Below are positions 12,601 through 21,799 of a stretch of DNA of 64,000 nucleotides, one piece after another (position 1 is the stretch's first letter; each line of letters starts with the position of its first letter). Where the stretch lies: contig NC_049981.1 in the NCBI RefSeq assembly GCF_000003815.2, positions 21,664,091 through 21,728,090 on the forward strand, given 5' to 3'. The notes under the pieces were generated by a model. It was not told where the DNA came from, did no database searches, and was given only the letters and a program-made list of their open reading frames with translations. The position numbers and the translations under genes were made by a program. Origin of the DNA: Branchiostoma floridae. Lineage: Eukaryota; Chordata; Leptocardii; Amphioxiformes; Branchiostomatidae.

Positions 12601-13862
12601 CACCATGGATGACAGCCATATCTTATTCCAGTCATGATTTTGCCATAGAACAAAGAGTTTGCCAATTTTGTACCTCATACATGGTAGAAGATGAAGTGCA
12701 CTTCACTGTTGATTGCGACATGTATGTCAATGATAGAAATACTCTATTTAGTTATATAGAAAGTAGATTCCCTCATTTTAGACATATGAGTAGCACTGAC
12801 AAGTTTATATTTCTCATGCGTTTTGACAAACCGACAATAGCTAAACCCATAACAGTCCTACATTTTCACCATTACTAAGAAGCGAGCAGAAGCCGAACTT
12901 TTGTGTTAGACTAGATTTGTGATACTTTATATCTTGACTTGTTGTGACCTGTACTTAGCTCGGTTGGGCAAAACTGTACAATAAAGGTCTTCATTCATTC
13001 ATTCATATCTTCCAGGTATAGATGGAGGGACCATCAACAACAAATGGAGATATCAGGGACCACAGTTCTCGTCGTGTCAATCGCTATGTGGGTCGTGGCC
13101 GTTCTTTTCTCCTCACCCGAACTCGTGGTGCGAAGAACTATTCAACCCGACCCAGAAGTAGGAGGTAAACCAGCATGTGTCGATGTTTGGCCGTCATCGC
13201 AGCTGAAAATGGTCTACAAGGGTTTTCTGTTCGCATTGTGCTTTCTCGGACCATTTTTTGTCATCGGATACCTATGGGTGACTGTTGGAATTAAAACGTG
13301 CTGCGCATCCAGAGAGCCGCAACGAGATGTTGTCATCGAACGCAGCCACTCCCCGAGTGCCACTCCAACCAGACGAAAGGGAACCAAGTATTTCCGTATG
13401 ATGAAAGTCATCGTCGCCATCTTCTGTTTTCTATGGCTGCCACTTTACGTTAGCTGGACCCTGGAAGCGTACGGCGACTATTCCTGGTTTCTGAAAGAAA
13501 AGGTAAAAGGTTATATTTATCCAATTGCCCTGTGGACTGCCTTTAGCAATAGCTTGATCAATCCGTTCATATGCGGGTACTACATCAAGAACGTGGGTAA
13601 AACGTGCAGGAAGAAGCCTCGGAGAAGTCGGCAGGCCCGGAAAAACTGGGAAAGTTCAATATCTTCCAACAACTCCAGCTCGGACGGAAAACTCGGGCAT
13701 ATTGAGCTGAATTCCGTATGCGGCTCGACGGAAAAGCCCGACGATGTTCGCGACCGGATCCTGGTGCTACCGACCGACAAAGATGTCAGCCTAGACCCGG
13801 TCATGCGGTTACCGACCGACTGCAGCACGGAACCGTTAACGCGAACAGAAGTGAAGGAGTGA
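6383..13862 (+). CDS. Neuropeptide FF/RFamide receptor-like GPCR, three exons
   Basis: The CDS is join(6383..6686,7327..7426,13016..13862) and encodes 416 residues. The product is a rhodopsin-class (beta group) seven-helix receptor of the plasma membrane. Family resemblance is to neuropeptide FF and related RFamide receptors: DLLVGIFC in TM2, MCK then VQGI and SVFTL in TM3, a WP pair in loop 2, FLWLP in TM6, and a YP..LW.AF.NS run before NPF in TM7. Conserved points are N54 in TM1, D83 in TM2, C110 and C189 for the loop disulphide, W160 in TM4, P214 in TM5, and W275/P277 in TM6. N5, N18 and N23 are N-glycosylation sequons. Two motifs are altered: L134 replaces the acidic residue of DRY, and C321 replaces the tyrosine of NPxxY. 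The ligand is unknown. The peptide-receptor assignment is firm; the exact subfamily is inference. Confidence 0.9.
6687..7326 (+). other. GPCR intron 1
   Basis: This 640 bp intron starts with GTAAGG and ends with CCACAG. It interrupts codon 102 after its first base, in extracellular loop 1. I see no repeat or secondary gene inside it. Confidence 0.85.
7327..7426 (+). CDS. GPCR exon 2: loop 1 and TM3
   Basis: This 100 bp exon is flanked by CACAG and GTAACC. It encodes D102 to the first two bases of R135: loop 1, C110 for the disulphide, and TM3 with VQGIAV and SVFTL. TM3 closes AILR, so the position that is D or E in nearly all family members is L134, from a CTA codon. The tryptophan usually seen in loop 1 (GWPF) is also absent. 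The exon boundary splits the arginine codon of the DRY motif, a common intron site in peptide GPCRs. Confidence 0.9.
8341..8482. repeat. Foldback MITE, 142 bp
   Basis: The ends are TGATAAAAAACGG and CCGTTTTTAATCA. The arms are imperfect inverted repeats of nearly 70 bases meeting near 8408, and contain AAGAAGAGTG / CACTCTTCTT. A partial copy at about 59049-59122 shares ACGGAGATTTACTTT and the GTGACATCCATCACTC word. This non-autonomous element has no coding capacity. Confidence 0.8.
9154..9235. repeat. MITE family A, hairpin form
   Basis: Inverted arms (ATGCCAAAAAGCAGTTACT ... AACTGCCTTTTGGCAT) surround the core CAACTGGATATGATTTTGG. Other copies are at 10336-10422, 14344-14515, 59943-60038 and 62877-63035. 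This copy and the one near 60 kb also share the right flank word ATTACCTGGATGTCTA, so the true element extends past the hairpin. Confidence 0.8.
9585..9672 (+). repeat. Short tandem repeat with ATACTGTCCGCCTCAAAA unit
   Basis: The word ATACTGTCCGCCTCAAAA occurs three times in about 75 bases. ATTACTAGAATA follows two of the copies and is missing from the other, so two unit lengths alternate. The array runs directly into the telomeric hexamers that follow. Confidence 0.8.
9673..9697 (+). repeat. Interstitial telomeric repeat, four TTAGGG units
   Basis: There are four exact GTTAGG-phase hexamers at 9673-9697, inside intron 2. This is the metazoan telomere unit. At this length it may be a break-repair scar or part of a repeat. 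It is not a chromosome end, since unique sequence continues on both sides. Confidence 0.85.
10336..10422 (-). repeat. MITE family A fragment
   Basis: Reading the opposite strand gives the family A order: GCCAAAAAGCAGTTACT, the ATATGATTTTGGAAACGG core, GTCAGAC, and CGTCAGTGAT. The left half is intact and the far end is truncated. Confidence 0.7.
12540..13010 (+). mobile_element. LINE 3' remnant with ATTC-repeat tail
   Basis: A frame at 12555-12878 ends in a CxxC ... HxxxxC cluster (RVCQFC, then EDEVHFTVDC and Y..DR), typical of the C-terminal tail of non-LTR retrotransposon reverse transcriptases. A short 3' UTR follows, with AATAAA at about 12980 and a tail of ATTC repeats ending near 13006. 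The reverse transcriptase and endonuclease domains are absent, so this is a 5'-truncated dead copy in the same orientation as the GPCR. Its tail sits immediately before the exon 3 acceptor. Confidence 0.7.
13016..13862 (+). CDS. GPCR exon 3: TM4-TM7 and C-tail
   Basis: The acceptor is TTCCAG at 13010-13015. The first base completes R135, then YRWRDH follows. TM4 (about 147-168, W160), loop 2 with C189, TM5 (about 202-226, P214), TM6 (about 263-284, FLWLP) and TM7 (about 302-324) are all here. TM7 ends NPFICGYY, so the NPxxY tyrosine is cysteine 321. Helix 8 carries a candidate palmitoylated cysteine (KTCRKK). The tail is serine-rich (SSISSNNSSS) and ends TEVKE before TGA at 13860. Intracellular loop 3 is of moderate length. 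Confidence 0.92.
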
Positions 13863-14103
13863 CTCCAAGGCAATTTTAACAAATGTAATATTCAATCTAT
13901 TAGCTGATATACATATAATACAACAGGCGGTTGGAATGATAACAAAGAAAATTAAGCAACCGTACATCGAAGAAAGACAGCTTGCATAATCTTGCGTGTA
14001 TACAATTAACAAGTTATATAATCAGCCTCGAGCCCGTACAATTGCAAAGGACAATTTGAGTAGAAGGATATGTACATAATTGTTAATAGCGTTAAGCAAT
14101 GGG

Positions 14104-14109
14104 AATAAA
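14104..14109 (+). terminator. AATAAA poly(A) signal of the GPCR gene
   Basis: This is the first AATAAA downstream of the stop codon, about 240 bases after TGA, in AT-rich DNA. It gives a plausible 3' UTR length. No transcript evidence is available. Confidence 0.5.
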
Positions 14110-14343
14110 TAAACCAAACTTTAAATTACTTTGAATTCACCATCCTTTGCAACAAAAATTACTTCAACGACCTCCGTTTAATTGACAAATCGTTCTTGTC
14201 ACATTCAATTGCCCGCGATGCATTTCTAAACGTCTTTCTGAATATAATTATAGCTTCCTGACCACCGTAACATGTAATTATCAAACATTCATGTACAGGG
14301 ATATATGCATACTCCGAGCTCTTGATCAACTAAGAGAGAGCCT

Positions 14344-14515
14344 TGCCAAAAAAGCATTTACTCAGGCAACTGGATATGATTTTGGACACGGTCAGACGAT
14401 TCAGATAACACCCGTTATCTTTCGTCAGTGACACTGAAGTCTGGGAGAAACTGGTCTTTCATACCATAACTATGAATGTAAACGAGCTGAAGACAATTTT
14501 GATGGTCCAATAGAA
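14344..14515 (+). repeat. MITE family A, extended form
   Basis: It begins TGCCAAAAAAGCATTTACT, has the CAACTGGATATGATTTTGG core, then GGTCAGACG, TTATCTTTCGTCAGTGACAC, GAGAAACTGGTCTTTCATA and an AGACAATTTT end near GGTCCAATAG. The copy at 62877-63035 has the same parts in the same order, so this is the longer form, lacking the inverted right arm. Confidence 0.75.
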
Positions 14516-15585
14516 AACAAGGCAAGACAATGTCAAGCTGAAGACAATTTGGATTCGAATAAGAAACAACGGTAAGGCAAAGCTAAGACAAAATTGGTGA
14601 AAATGAGTCAATTAGCTCCTGTCGTTTTAGTTACCGGAGCTAATGTTTGTCGCGTGGGGAGAGGGCGCTATGTTTCAAGTGCCGAAAAGTTCCATGGAGA
14701 GAATGTTGATTATGTATCGATCTTCGTGGCCACATGTCGAAAGATATGGGCACGACAGCCCGTAACTCTTATCGGTCAAGTTATCTGAACCAGATGTGAA
14801 GACATCCTGCCGTCACTAATCATGCTTAGTCATGCACTGTCGTGCGCGCAAGACGTTAATGCCTCAGCAGCAAAGTCGTACCGACATATCGGCGCATTTT
14901 CTCAGCCTTGGAGAACTTGTGTTTGCCCCATCGATCGTGCATTCCCGGTGAGTATAGGTGTTCCATCTCGTGATGAGGAGAAAATTTATACTGTGGAGTT
15001 TATACTTTGTCAAGTCATCACCCGGCCATTGTTTAATACAATAAAGACTAAGATCTGTCACCATAAGAAATTTTTAGAAAACCTGGATGTAACGATGGTG
15101 CAAATCCAGTCATCTATCTTCGTTTCTGTCCCAAATGGTTAGACATTAATCCACCTCAGAGAATATCGACAAAAGTAACTGAAGACTGATGTACTGCTTA
15201 TACGCTGCCAGCAAGACGACACCTGGACGGCACAACGCACTTGCCTGAAGCCTTAAAGAGTGCTTCTACATGTAAGGTCTCATAGCAGGGCGGTGTCACT
15301 CTTTCTGATGACTCCTCCCTTGAACTGTTCCAGACTCTTCTGCATGTAAGGTATATTCACAGTAAATGGATGTATTTGATTCATGCGTCACTCGATTTAA
15401 CAAAAACGGTTTTATTTTTTTGTCTATGTCCTTATGTTTTGTTCATGTGAACCGTATATTTTACATGTAAAATGCAATAAAATGAAAAATAAAAATAAGA
15501 AACGGTAAGACATCGACTTAAGATTATTGCACCCCCCAACTATCAGGTAACCTAAAGGTCCACCAATAATATGGCTTGCCATTTA
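14516..15585. other. Intergenic stretch, no gene recognised
   Basis: There is a small local repeat of the word AAGCTGAAGACAATTTGG near 14540-14600. The frames at 14594-14788 and 14822-15142 show no domain and no splice partners. I find nothing else I can support. Confidence 0.5.
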
Positions 15586-15817
15586 TACCCCTGTCACATT
15601 TGACGAAAATCGGTCGGACGGCGATTCTGCGGCAATCGCCCGAGCCTCGCTTATCATAATAACGTTATTGCACAACAATTGTACAAGGTACAAAGTTATC
15701 CTTATATGTGACAGGAACGGTTTTCAGGTGAAAAATACACGCAACCCTCTGTCGATCTGAAATATGGCCGATCTTCCATTGATACGCCCGAAGTTCGTGG
15801 ATAATGTGACAGGGGTA
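15586..15817. mobile_element. TTA-target MITE, family F, 232 bp
   Basis: It has perfect 15-bp terminal inverted repeats, TACCCCTGTCACATT and its reverse complement, with an exact TTA target duplication at 15583-15585 and 15818-15820. A 3-bp TWA target is the signature of PIF/Harbinger elements, so this is probably a non-autonomous member. The second copy, at 36731-36976, is in reverse orientation. Confidence 0.88.
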
Positions 15818-15994
15818 TTAGGAAACCTACTACCAGACAAAAGTCATTTCAGCTGTGAAGGACATTTTCTAATGCCTGTTCTCCTTGGTATAGTTTTATA
15901 TATGTTACCAGGCTATAGGATGAATGAAAATGACAAGTTGCTTTACCTACAGCCACATATTTTCAACGACCGACGTTTTGACGACCGGGCAGTA

Positions 15995-16135
15995 GATCAC
16001 CTTAAATGTATTGCCCTGGAGAAGATGACAGACGGTCATCGGAACGCAAACTCTTGAAGATATGTGGTTGTAAATAATAATTTTGCTGTTCATTCATTCA
16101 AAACCTGGTAAAACTATTCACGAAGGCTGTTGCTA
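15995..16135 (+). repeat. Dispersed element, family B
   Basis: It carries the diagnostic run ATTGCCCTGGAGAAG, GTGACAGACGGTCA-like word, ATGTGGTTGT, then a CCTGGTAAAACTATTCAC end. The same order of words occurs at 18165-18290, 20230-20350, 38755-38880 (opposite strand) and 51045-51150. It is short and non-coding, and is probably a MITE or SINE-like element. Confidence 0.65.
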
Positions 16136-16139
16136 ACTG

Positions 16140-18160
16140 TAAACCATGTCAGACATCTGCAAGCATCACTCGTATGAAGGCACGCCAGGAATGACATTTG
16201 ATACAGCGATCCTGCGCTTCTTTTCCCCGCCATCATCGATACGTGTCGTCATGCGTATTTTATCACAGCATCTTCGACAGAGCCATTCCAACTCACTAGC
16301 GTTCCATAATGCTCCCGTCCTTATCTGCTCACCTAGTCTTCGCTTCCGAAGTGCAGCCATTCTTCAATAATGATACCATTGCACCGAATCACTTGCAACC
16401 TAACGGACGGATAGGTCCACGTAACAGCTTCTGATGTTCGAAAATAAGGGCCCGTCTTCCACGCAGAGCCAAAATCGCTTTCAGTAGTTCTCCGCACTCT
16501 TAAATTATGAAATGGATTTTGTTACTTTGATATTGACCATCTGGACGAATTTACCAGACCCACAACGTGTCCCTGCATGTTAAGATGTGGTTCTTTAATG
16601 CAAAGGCGGTCGGCAAAATTCATTCGTCCTTTACTATCTTTAAAAGGCCTGGGTCTGCAAATGACTCCCCAAATGTAAAGCACTCTGCTCTGTCCTGATA
16701 CAGGGTATAATGGATGATGAAACAATGCATGGAGATGAAATGTAGCTGCGACCTCAGACAACCTTGTTCCTGAGTACGTCAAGGGCATCTGGAATGCATT
16801 CAAACCGTGGACTGCGCGCACCGCGTGTAGATATGTGGGAGACAGTGCCAATAATGGCAATTAATTGCACCTTTCTAATGAACCCCGCGTAGCAAGTGCG
16901 ACCAACTGGTGGATAATGTGACTAATGCAAGAATCAATCAAAGCATGTGATTATGTCAGCACCCACAGTAGAGAAAGGGAATGGTAACGCGAGTTATGTT
17001 ATTAAAGTTACATGCATCGCCAATTGCCTGGATGATTTTACAGAGGAAAGGAAAGCGATTGAAAGCTACAGACTGTGTCCGCGTCCGTTCGTTTGTACGT
17101 TCGTTCTTTCTTTCCTTCGTTTTGCCTGCTAAGGCCTACGTCACATTTCCAAACCAAGGCAAGGGCCCGACCGGGCAGCTTTCGGGAACGAAAAGTATGA
17201 TATAAAAGACACCAAACTACACAAGACTTAAAGAGAATAGCCGTGGCCATTATTTATTTGTGTATATTTGCACGTATACATTTCCATTTTTCGTTTCAAC
17301 AAACAGTCCGGCCAGGCTCCGGTCTAGCAATTACTGAGAATGAGGATCGCTCATTTCATCTCACGAAAGGAGAATTATAATGTACTTAACAGTTAGACGT
17401 ATAATATAATATTCGAACATAACACAGGTTACTGACCTACATCATATAGTGATCTGGTTACGTACGCCATTCTCCATATACTTCCATCCATATCTTGTTT
17501 CATTTCTTTTCTCCAAAGGAGCCTTAAGTCATTATTCATGTCTTAAATTGCCGCCTTGTAAGTTAAGACGATAATGGGTTATATGACAATAACTTTGAGC
17601 TTGGCAGCTGGTAGATATGGCAGAAAATTAATAACATACAGCTTATCAAGGGTTGATGATCTGCCTCCTCCACAGTGTATATGGTGTCATAACGCCTGTT
17701 TCTGTGCTATAACCACGAATAAAACTAACGAGTGAGCGAAGCGATCATTCGCCTCTGGTGGGTTATCTACATTTATCTCTCCTTCTGATGTAATTATACA
17801 CCCCATCCTGATTGTTCAATGTATCATCAGAACATTTACCATATCGTATTTCTTTTGTGACAGGCAGCTTGCAGTTCCATTAGTCATCTTACTTCTAGTA
17901 TGTCATTTGTTGAACAAAAGACAAAAAACTCAACGAATACCTATTAGTATAACGGAAAGAATCAGACCGTAATACAAGCACGACAGTTTTTTTAAATATT
18001 TTTTGCGCTTTTCTTCCTAATTAGCGAGAGAGAAATGGTCTATTATCATATAGCCAGGCGCCGCGGACCAATCAGAAGGCCCCGTTCCACGTTGGTTATG
18101 ACGCCGTAACACGCAGATTCAGGCCAGGCAGCGACGTCTACGCTGCAGTTCAATGTCGTA
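16140..18160. other. Intergenic stretch, no gene recognised
   Basis: Overlapping short frames on both strands (16146-16370, 16522-16860, 16947-17250) have no recognisable domain or conserved motif. I see no long repeat here. Confidence 0.5.
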
Positions 18161-18164
18161 AACC

Positions 18165-18290
18165 AGTAAGAATTGCCCTGGGGAAGGTGACAGACGGTCA
18201 GAGAAACGTCGGTTGAATAAATACTTGGTTGTGTACAAAAAAATTGTTCAGTGACTTGCAAACCTGATGAAACTGTTCACAGATGCGATC
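18165..18290 (+). repeat. Dispersed element, family B
   Basis: It contains AATTGCCCTGGGGAAGGTGA, CAGACGGTCAGAGAAACGTC, TTGGTTGTGTAC, TTCAGTGACTTGCAAACC and GATGAAACTGTTCAC in the family order. It is one of the clearest copies. Confidence 0.7.
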
Positions 18291-20229
18291 GAAATTGCCA
18301 TCATCCATTAGTAACCCCTTTGTACTGCTCCACTATACGGCCCTGGCGTCCTTTGAAACTTTGCTTTGTTGTCTGGCATGCCAGACGGTCACGATATTAC
18401 GTATTTTGTTTTTATACAAATGGCCTTTTAGCATGAACCCACAACAGGCCACAAATTCCAAACAGAACATCAACACATTGGAATCTCGTTGAGATCTGTT
18501 TGCCGTGCCTTTGAATGTGAACATTGTCAGAATAGAGGCGATTGGGTGGGTTTACGGACGTTGTCAAAATTGGGCCTTTTTCTGAATGTTCGTAAGCCGC
18601 TGATTATCGTAACAAACGCCCATGATCACGCTACAGATGGGCACCTCAAAACATGTTGTTTGTTACCAATGGACAATCCTCAAGATTAGGGCCACTACCA
18701 TTCTTCCACATGAACTGCACCATGTGATCTTTGTGAGCTCAAAAAACAGTTTTGTAGTTATTTTGTTAAATCACTAGGAAAATATCCATAACAGAGTTAC
18801 TCTGAGTAACAGATGGACTCTGAAATGTGGCGGATTAGAAAGCCGTTATGTCTATCCAAGAGCTTTCCATATCTGCAATATAACTAAGAACTACACGGAT
18901 CTTATAGTGATGAATAGAAGCAATATAGAAGCATGCAAGCTCGCTTTCCCTTCAAGAGCACTGATGTAGCATATTTCACACAGTAGTTGCAACATTTCAT
19001 GCTTGATTAAATGATAGCAGGAGGTATTTTTGCAACGTCCTGTCTGCAATATTAAAGATCGATGAAGGCATCGTAAGGTAAGGTACGGAGAATGTTCCCA
19101 ATAGGTATCACCAACTATGAATGAATAAATCATCGCAATTTGCGTTGATTTTCTTATAGAACCATCTGATGATCCCTTGAACGTACGAACTATCGTCGGT
19201 TACCATCAGCCGATCACGCGGGATTACAGCGTATTTTACATAAGTGGTGAATAATGGGCAGTAAATCAGAGATCATTGCCCAAGTACCATGCCCGTATTT
19301 GTGGTTGTCCTGCTTAACTGATAGAGAAAGCAATCTGATGGGATCGATATTTGACAAGCTGCGCGAACATTTCTAGCGACTGTGGAATTCTGTTTGGTAC
19401 AATTCATTACATCGATGCGGGAAAGAAATATATTTTGTGCTGCCGCTTCTTCTACTGAAAGATGTGAGATAGATCCAACCAAATGGCATACGGTTTAGCA
19501 AGGAGATAACGTGCGCAAAAACCCCGAACGTTTTCTCCTCAATTAAGATTTTTCATTTGTTTTTTTCTACAGACCAAAATGTACATGTTGTCCTTTTATA
19601 ACTCTAGTAATGAGACCAAACCCCTGCAATTCTGTACGGGGGCATATGCACATGCACATATCCACTCCGACCCTTTTTCTCATTCACTTCTTCAAAATTG
19701 TTCGTTTTTTAGTTCATCTTTATTGTGTATAGAATGAAAATAGAATAGACAACAAGCACAAGATAGATAATTAAAAATTCATGGGAACCCATTGATGTTC
19801 TTACATGATTTAATTTCTAAATTGATATCAGTAAATGTTTCCTATTATGAAGAGAGCTCTAGGTCAAGTTTATTGCCGTGGTAACAGGAACGTTTTGGAT
19901 TGATAAAGATAAAGACACGAAGCAAATACGAATGATTATTTATAGGAAAATGTTGATAGAATTGTGTTTTGGTAAGCTTACAGATTGTATTCCATTTACC
20001 TGTAGGCAGACAGTTGGTAATGAAGAAAATGCGTATGGTGATTAGTGAGAATTGGGGCGTGCAAGCCCGCCGTTCAGAACGGGAAAATGTGTTGTATCAA
20101 TAGTCGATTAAGCCCATTTCTGCACCCAAGCGTTGCATACATGTAATAGGTTTCTGCCTTGCCACATTTCTTTGAGAGGGAAGCACTGGCTACCAATAGA
20201 GCAAATTCTTGAATAAAGAGACTCTTTTT
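18291..20229. other. Intergenic stretch, no gene recognised
   Basis: I see no exon or repeat that I can support. The short frames at 18251-18689 overlap on both strands and carry no family motif. Confidence 0.5.
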
Positions 20230-20350
20230 ACACAACCATTGCGTTCACATTACCCTGAACAAGGTGACAGACGGTCACCAAAATGTTGGTGAGAATAAAG
20301 CAATGGTTGTGTCTCTTTATTCAGTGACGTACCAAGCAAGCTGATGAAGA
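20230..20350 (+). repeat. Dispersed element, family B, with inner inverted repeat
   Basis: ACACAACCATTGC near 20230 and GCAATGGTTGTGT near 20302 form an inverted pair around the AAGGTGACAGACGGTCACC core. The rest (TTCAGTGACGTACCAAGCAA) follows the family order. Confidence 0.7.
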
Positions 20351-20814
20351 GCAAATTCTTGAAATGACATGCCAACACCAGACGTATAGCAGCAGGCGTC
20401 TTAGGCAGTTAGTTCTAGAACCGGGTTATGTTGAAAAAGAGAAAAAAACTTGTCCAAACATGTACATCTTTTGTTTAAATTATCAAAATATGTGTATTTG
20501 TTAATAGAAATTTTCAATCATAATGCTGAAGTGGTGGAGTTATAAGCTTCAATGTGAAAAAATTGGAATCATTTTCCCGTTTCGATTCTTTTGGATATCT
20601 GCACCCTATATGCAGTAGCCCAAAGCACTGGGTTTGCAATATTATGGTTTCAAATGTAAGTTCATTATCTAAGAAAGAACTTGACATAGCCAGCACTGAG
20701 TTGGACAATTTTCTTTAAGTTCAAAAATGTAATTTCATATTTGTATGAATACATCAACTACTACATAGAAACAACCATCTTGTTCCTAGGACCAGTATCG
20801 TGACTTATGACAAT

Positions 20815-20970
20815 GATCTTTATTATACAAATTTTTATTGACACGACAAAAGCACAGCGGCTTTCGTAAGGTCTATATGTATAACAACTACTTACATTAC
20901 AACTAAACACACATATATGTGCATGTCCTTGCCCATATGGGCTAAATGTAGTAGTTACATAAAACGTTTC
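20815..20970 (-). mobile_element. LINE 3'-end fragment, family J relative
   Basis: On the - strand this reads as a 3' tail ending in a TCAATAAAAATTTGTATAAT-like signal. It shares words with 50265-50340 (TAGTTGTTATA, ACCTTACGAAAG, TTGTCAATAAA). The CTTGCCCATATGGGCTAA word links it weakly to 5028-5100 and 58735-58830. No coding sequence remains. Confidence 0.45.
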
Positions 20971-21224
20971 TGTAAAGAATCTTTACAGTGAGTGGGAGCG
21001 ACAGATCAACTAAGGCTATGCTACACTATAAGTACATTTATCGTTTACAAAATAGTCAAATATGTAATGCCATGCTATTCTACAATTAACATGTCTCTTT
21101 ACATGTCTTCTTTACATGTCTTGTTTAGCTCGTGTATCAAAATTCAGGGCATTGATAAAAGAATTACGTATATCACTATATAACTCACACTCCAATACAA
21201 AATGGACATTCATCATTATAAGCA

Positions 21225-21790
21225 CCAGTGGTGTTTATAACCTGCCCGTAGTGACGACAGGCGAAGTTGGGGTCTGATGGCTGCAGCGTGACAGATATAG
21301 CCTTAACTTCCACCGGTGTACATTTTCAGTGGCACAGAAGCAGAAGAAGAGCAAGTCCGAAGAGTTATGACGGGAAGTCTGGGGTATGATATGGCTGGAG
21401 AGTGACTTATCCTCCAGCAATTTACATTTTCAGAGGCACTTATGTCATAAAATAACAGCAACTTACCTTCACAGGAAATGTCCTTTAGGTTAGAGATATA
21501 GGGTCACCAAGGCCCAAATCACCCTGGGTGCTTCACACAGATACTGCTATGGACGGTGTCAAGGGGGCTGCTTTATGTTTCTGAGCGTTAAAGGCACCTG
21601 TCTTCATGTCTGTGTGACTTATGGTTGTGTCTTCGTGTATGAAATAGCCGATGGGAAAGATTTGCGAGTATTGGGGGATATTTTCTTCTTCAGAAGCAGA
21701 CATCACGATGCCTATTCTAAGCCCAAGCCACCCAAGAGAGCAATATCCCCCCGGTGATGCATCGGACTCGCTCCCCTCCTGATAAAAGAG
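21225..21790 (+). repeat. Segment repeated in inverted orientation at 41 kb
   Basis: The words GCAATTTACATTTTCAGAGG, CACTTATGTCATAAAATAAC, GAGATATAGGGTCACC, GTGCTTCACACAGATACTGC and CTGAGCGTTAAAGGCACCTG all recur in reverse complement at about 41100-41480, in reverse order. The left part also has a local duplication (GAAGT-TGGGGT-TGATGGCTG and GAAGTCTGGGGTATGATATGG, about 110 bases apart). Identity is high, but frames are interrupted in both copies. It is probably a mobile or segmental repeat. Confidence 0.75.
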
Positions 21791-21799
21791 ATAGAACTC

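Larger units (their letters stand above)
7427..13015 (+). other. GPCR intron 2, rich in mobile elements
   Basis: This 5,589 bp intron runs from GTAACC to TTCCAG. It holds two hairpin elements (8341-8482, 9154-9235), a short tandem repeat and telomeric tract (9585-9697), a MITE fragment (10336-10422) and a LINE 3' remnant next to the acceptor. The open frames in it (for example 7349-7938, 10663-10917, 11577-11972) show no domain and have no splice logic, so I treat them as intronic noise. Confidence 0.8.

Noticed and set aside
7427-13015. A hidden exon in intron 2 that would restore the DRY motif
   Set aside because: The joined exons give exactly the family length between TM3 and TM4, both splice sites are canonical, and the intron phase fits without any extra exon.
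15764-16057. 97-codon frame at 15.8 kb as a gene
   Set aside because: It begins inside the right end of the family F MITE and finishes inside the family B element. There is no conserved domain.
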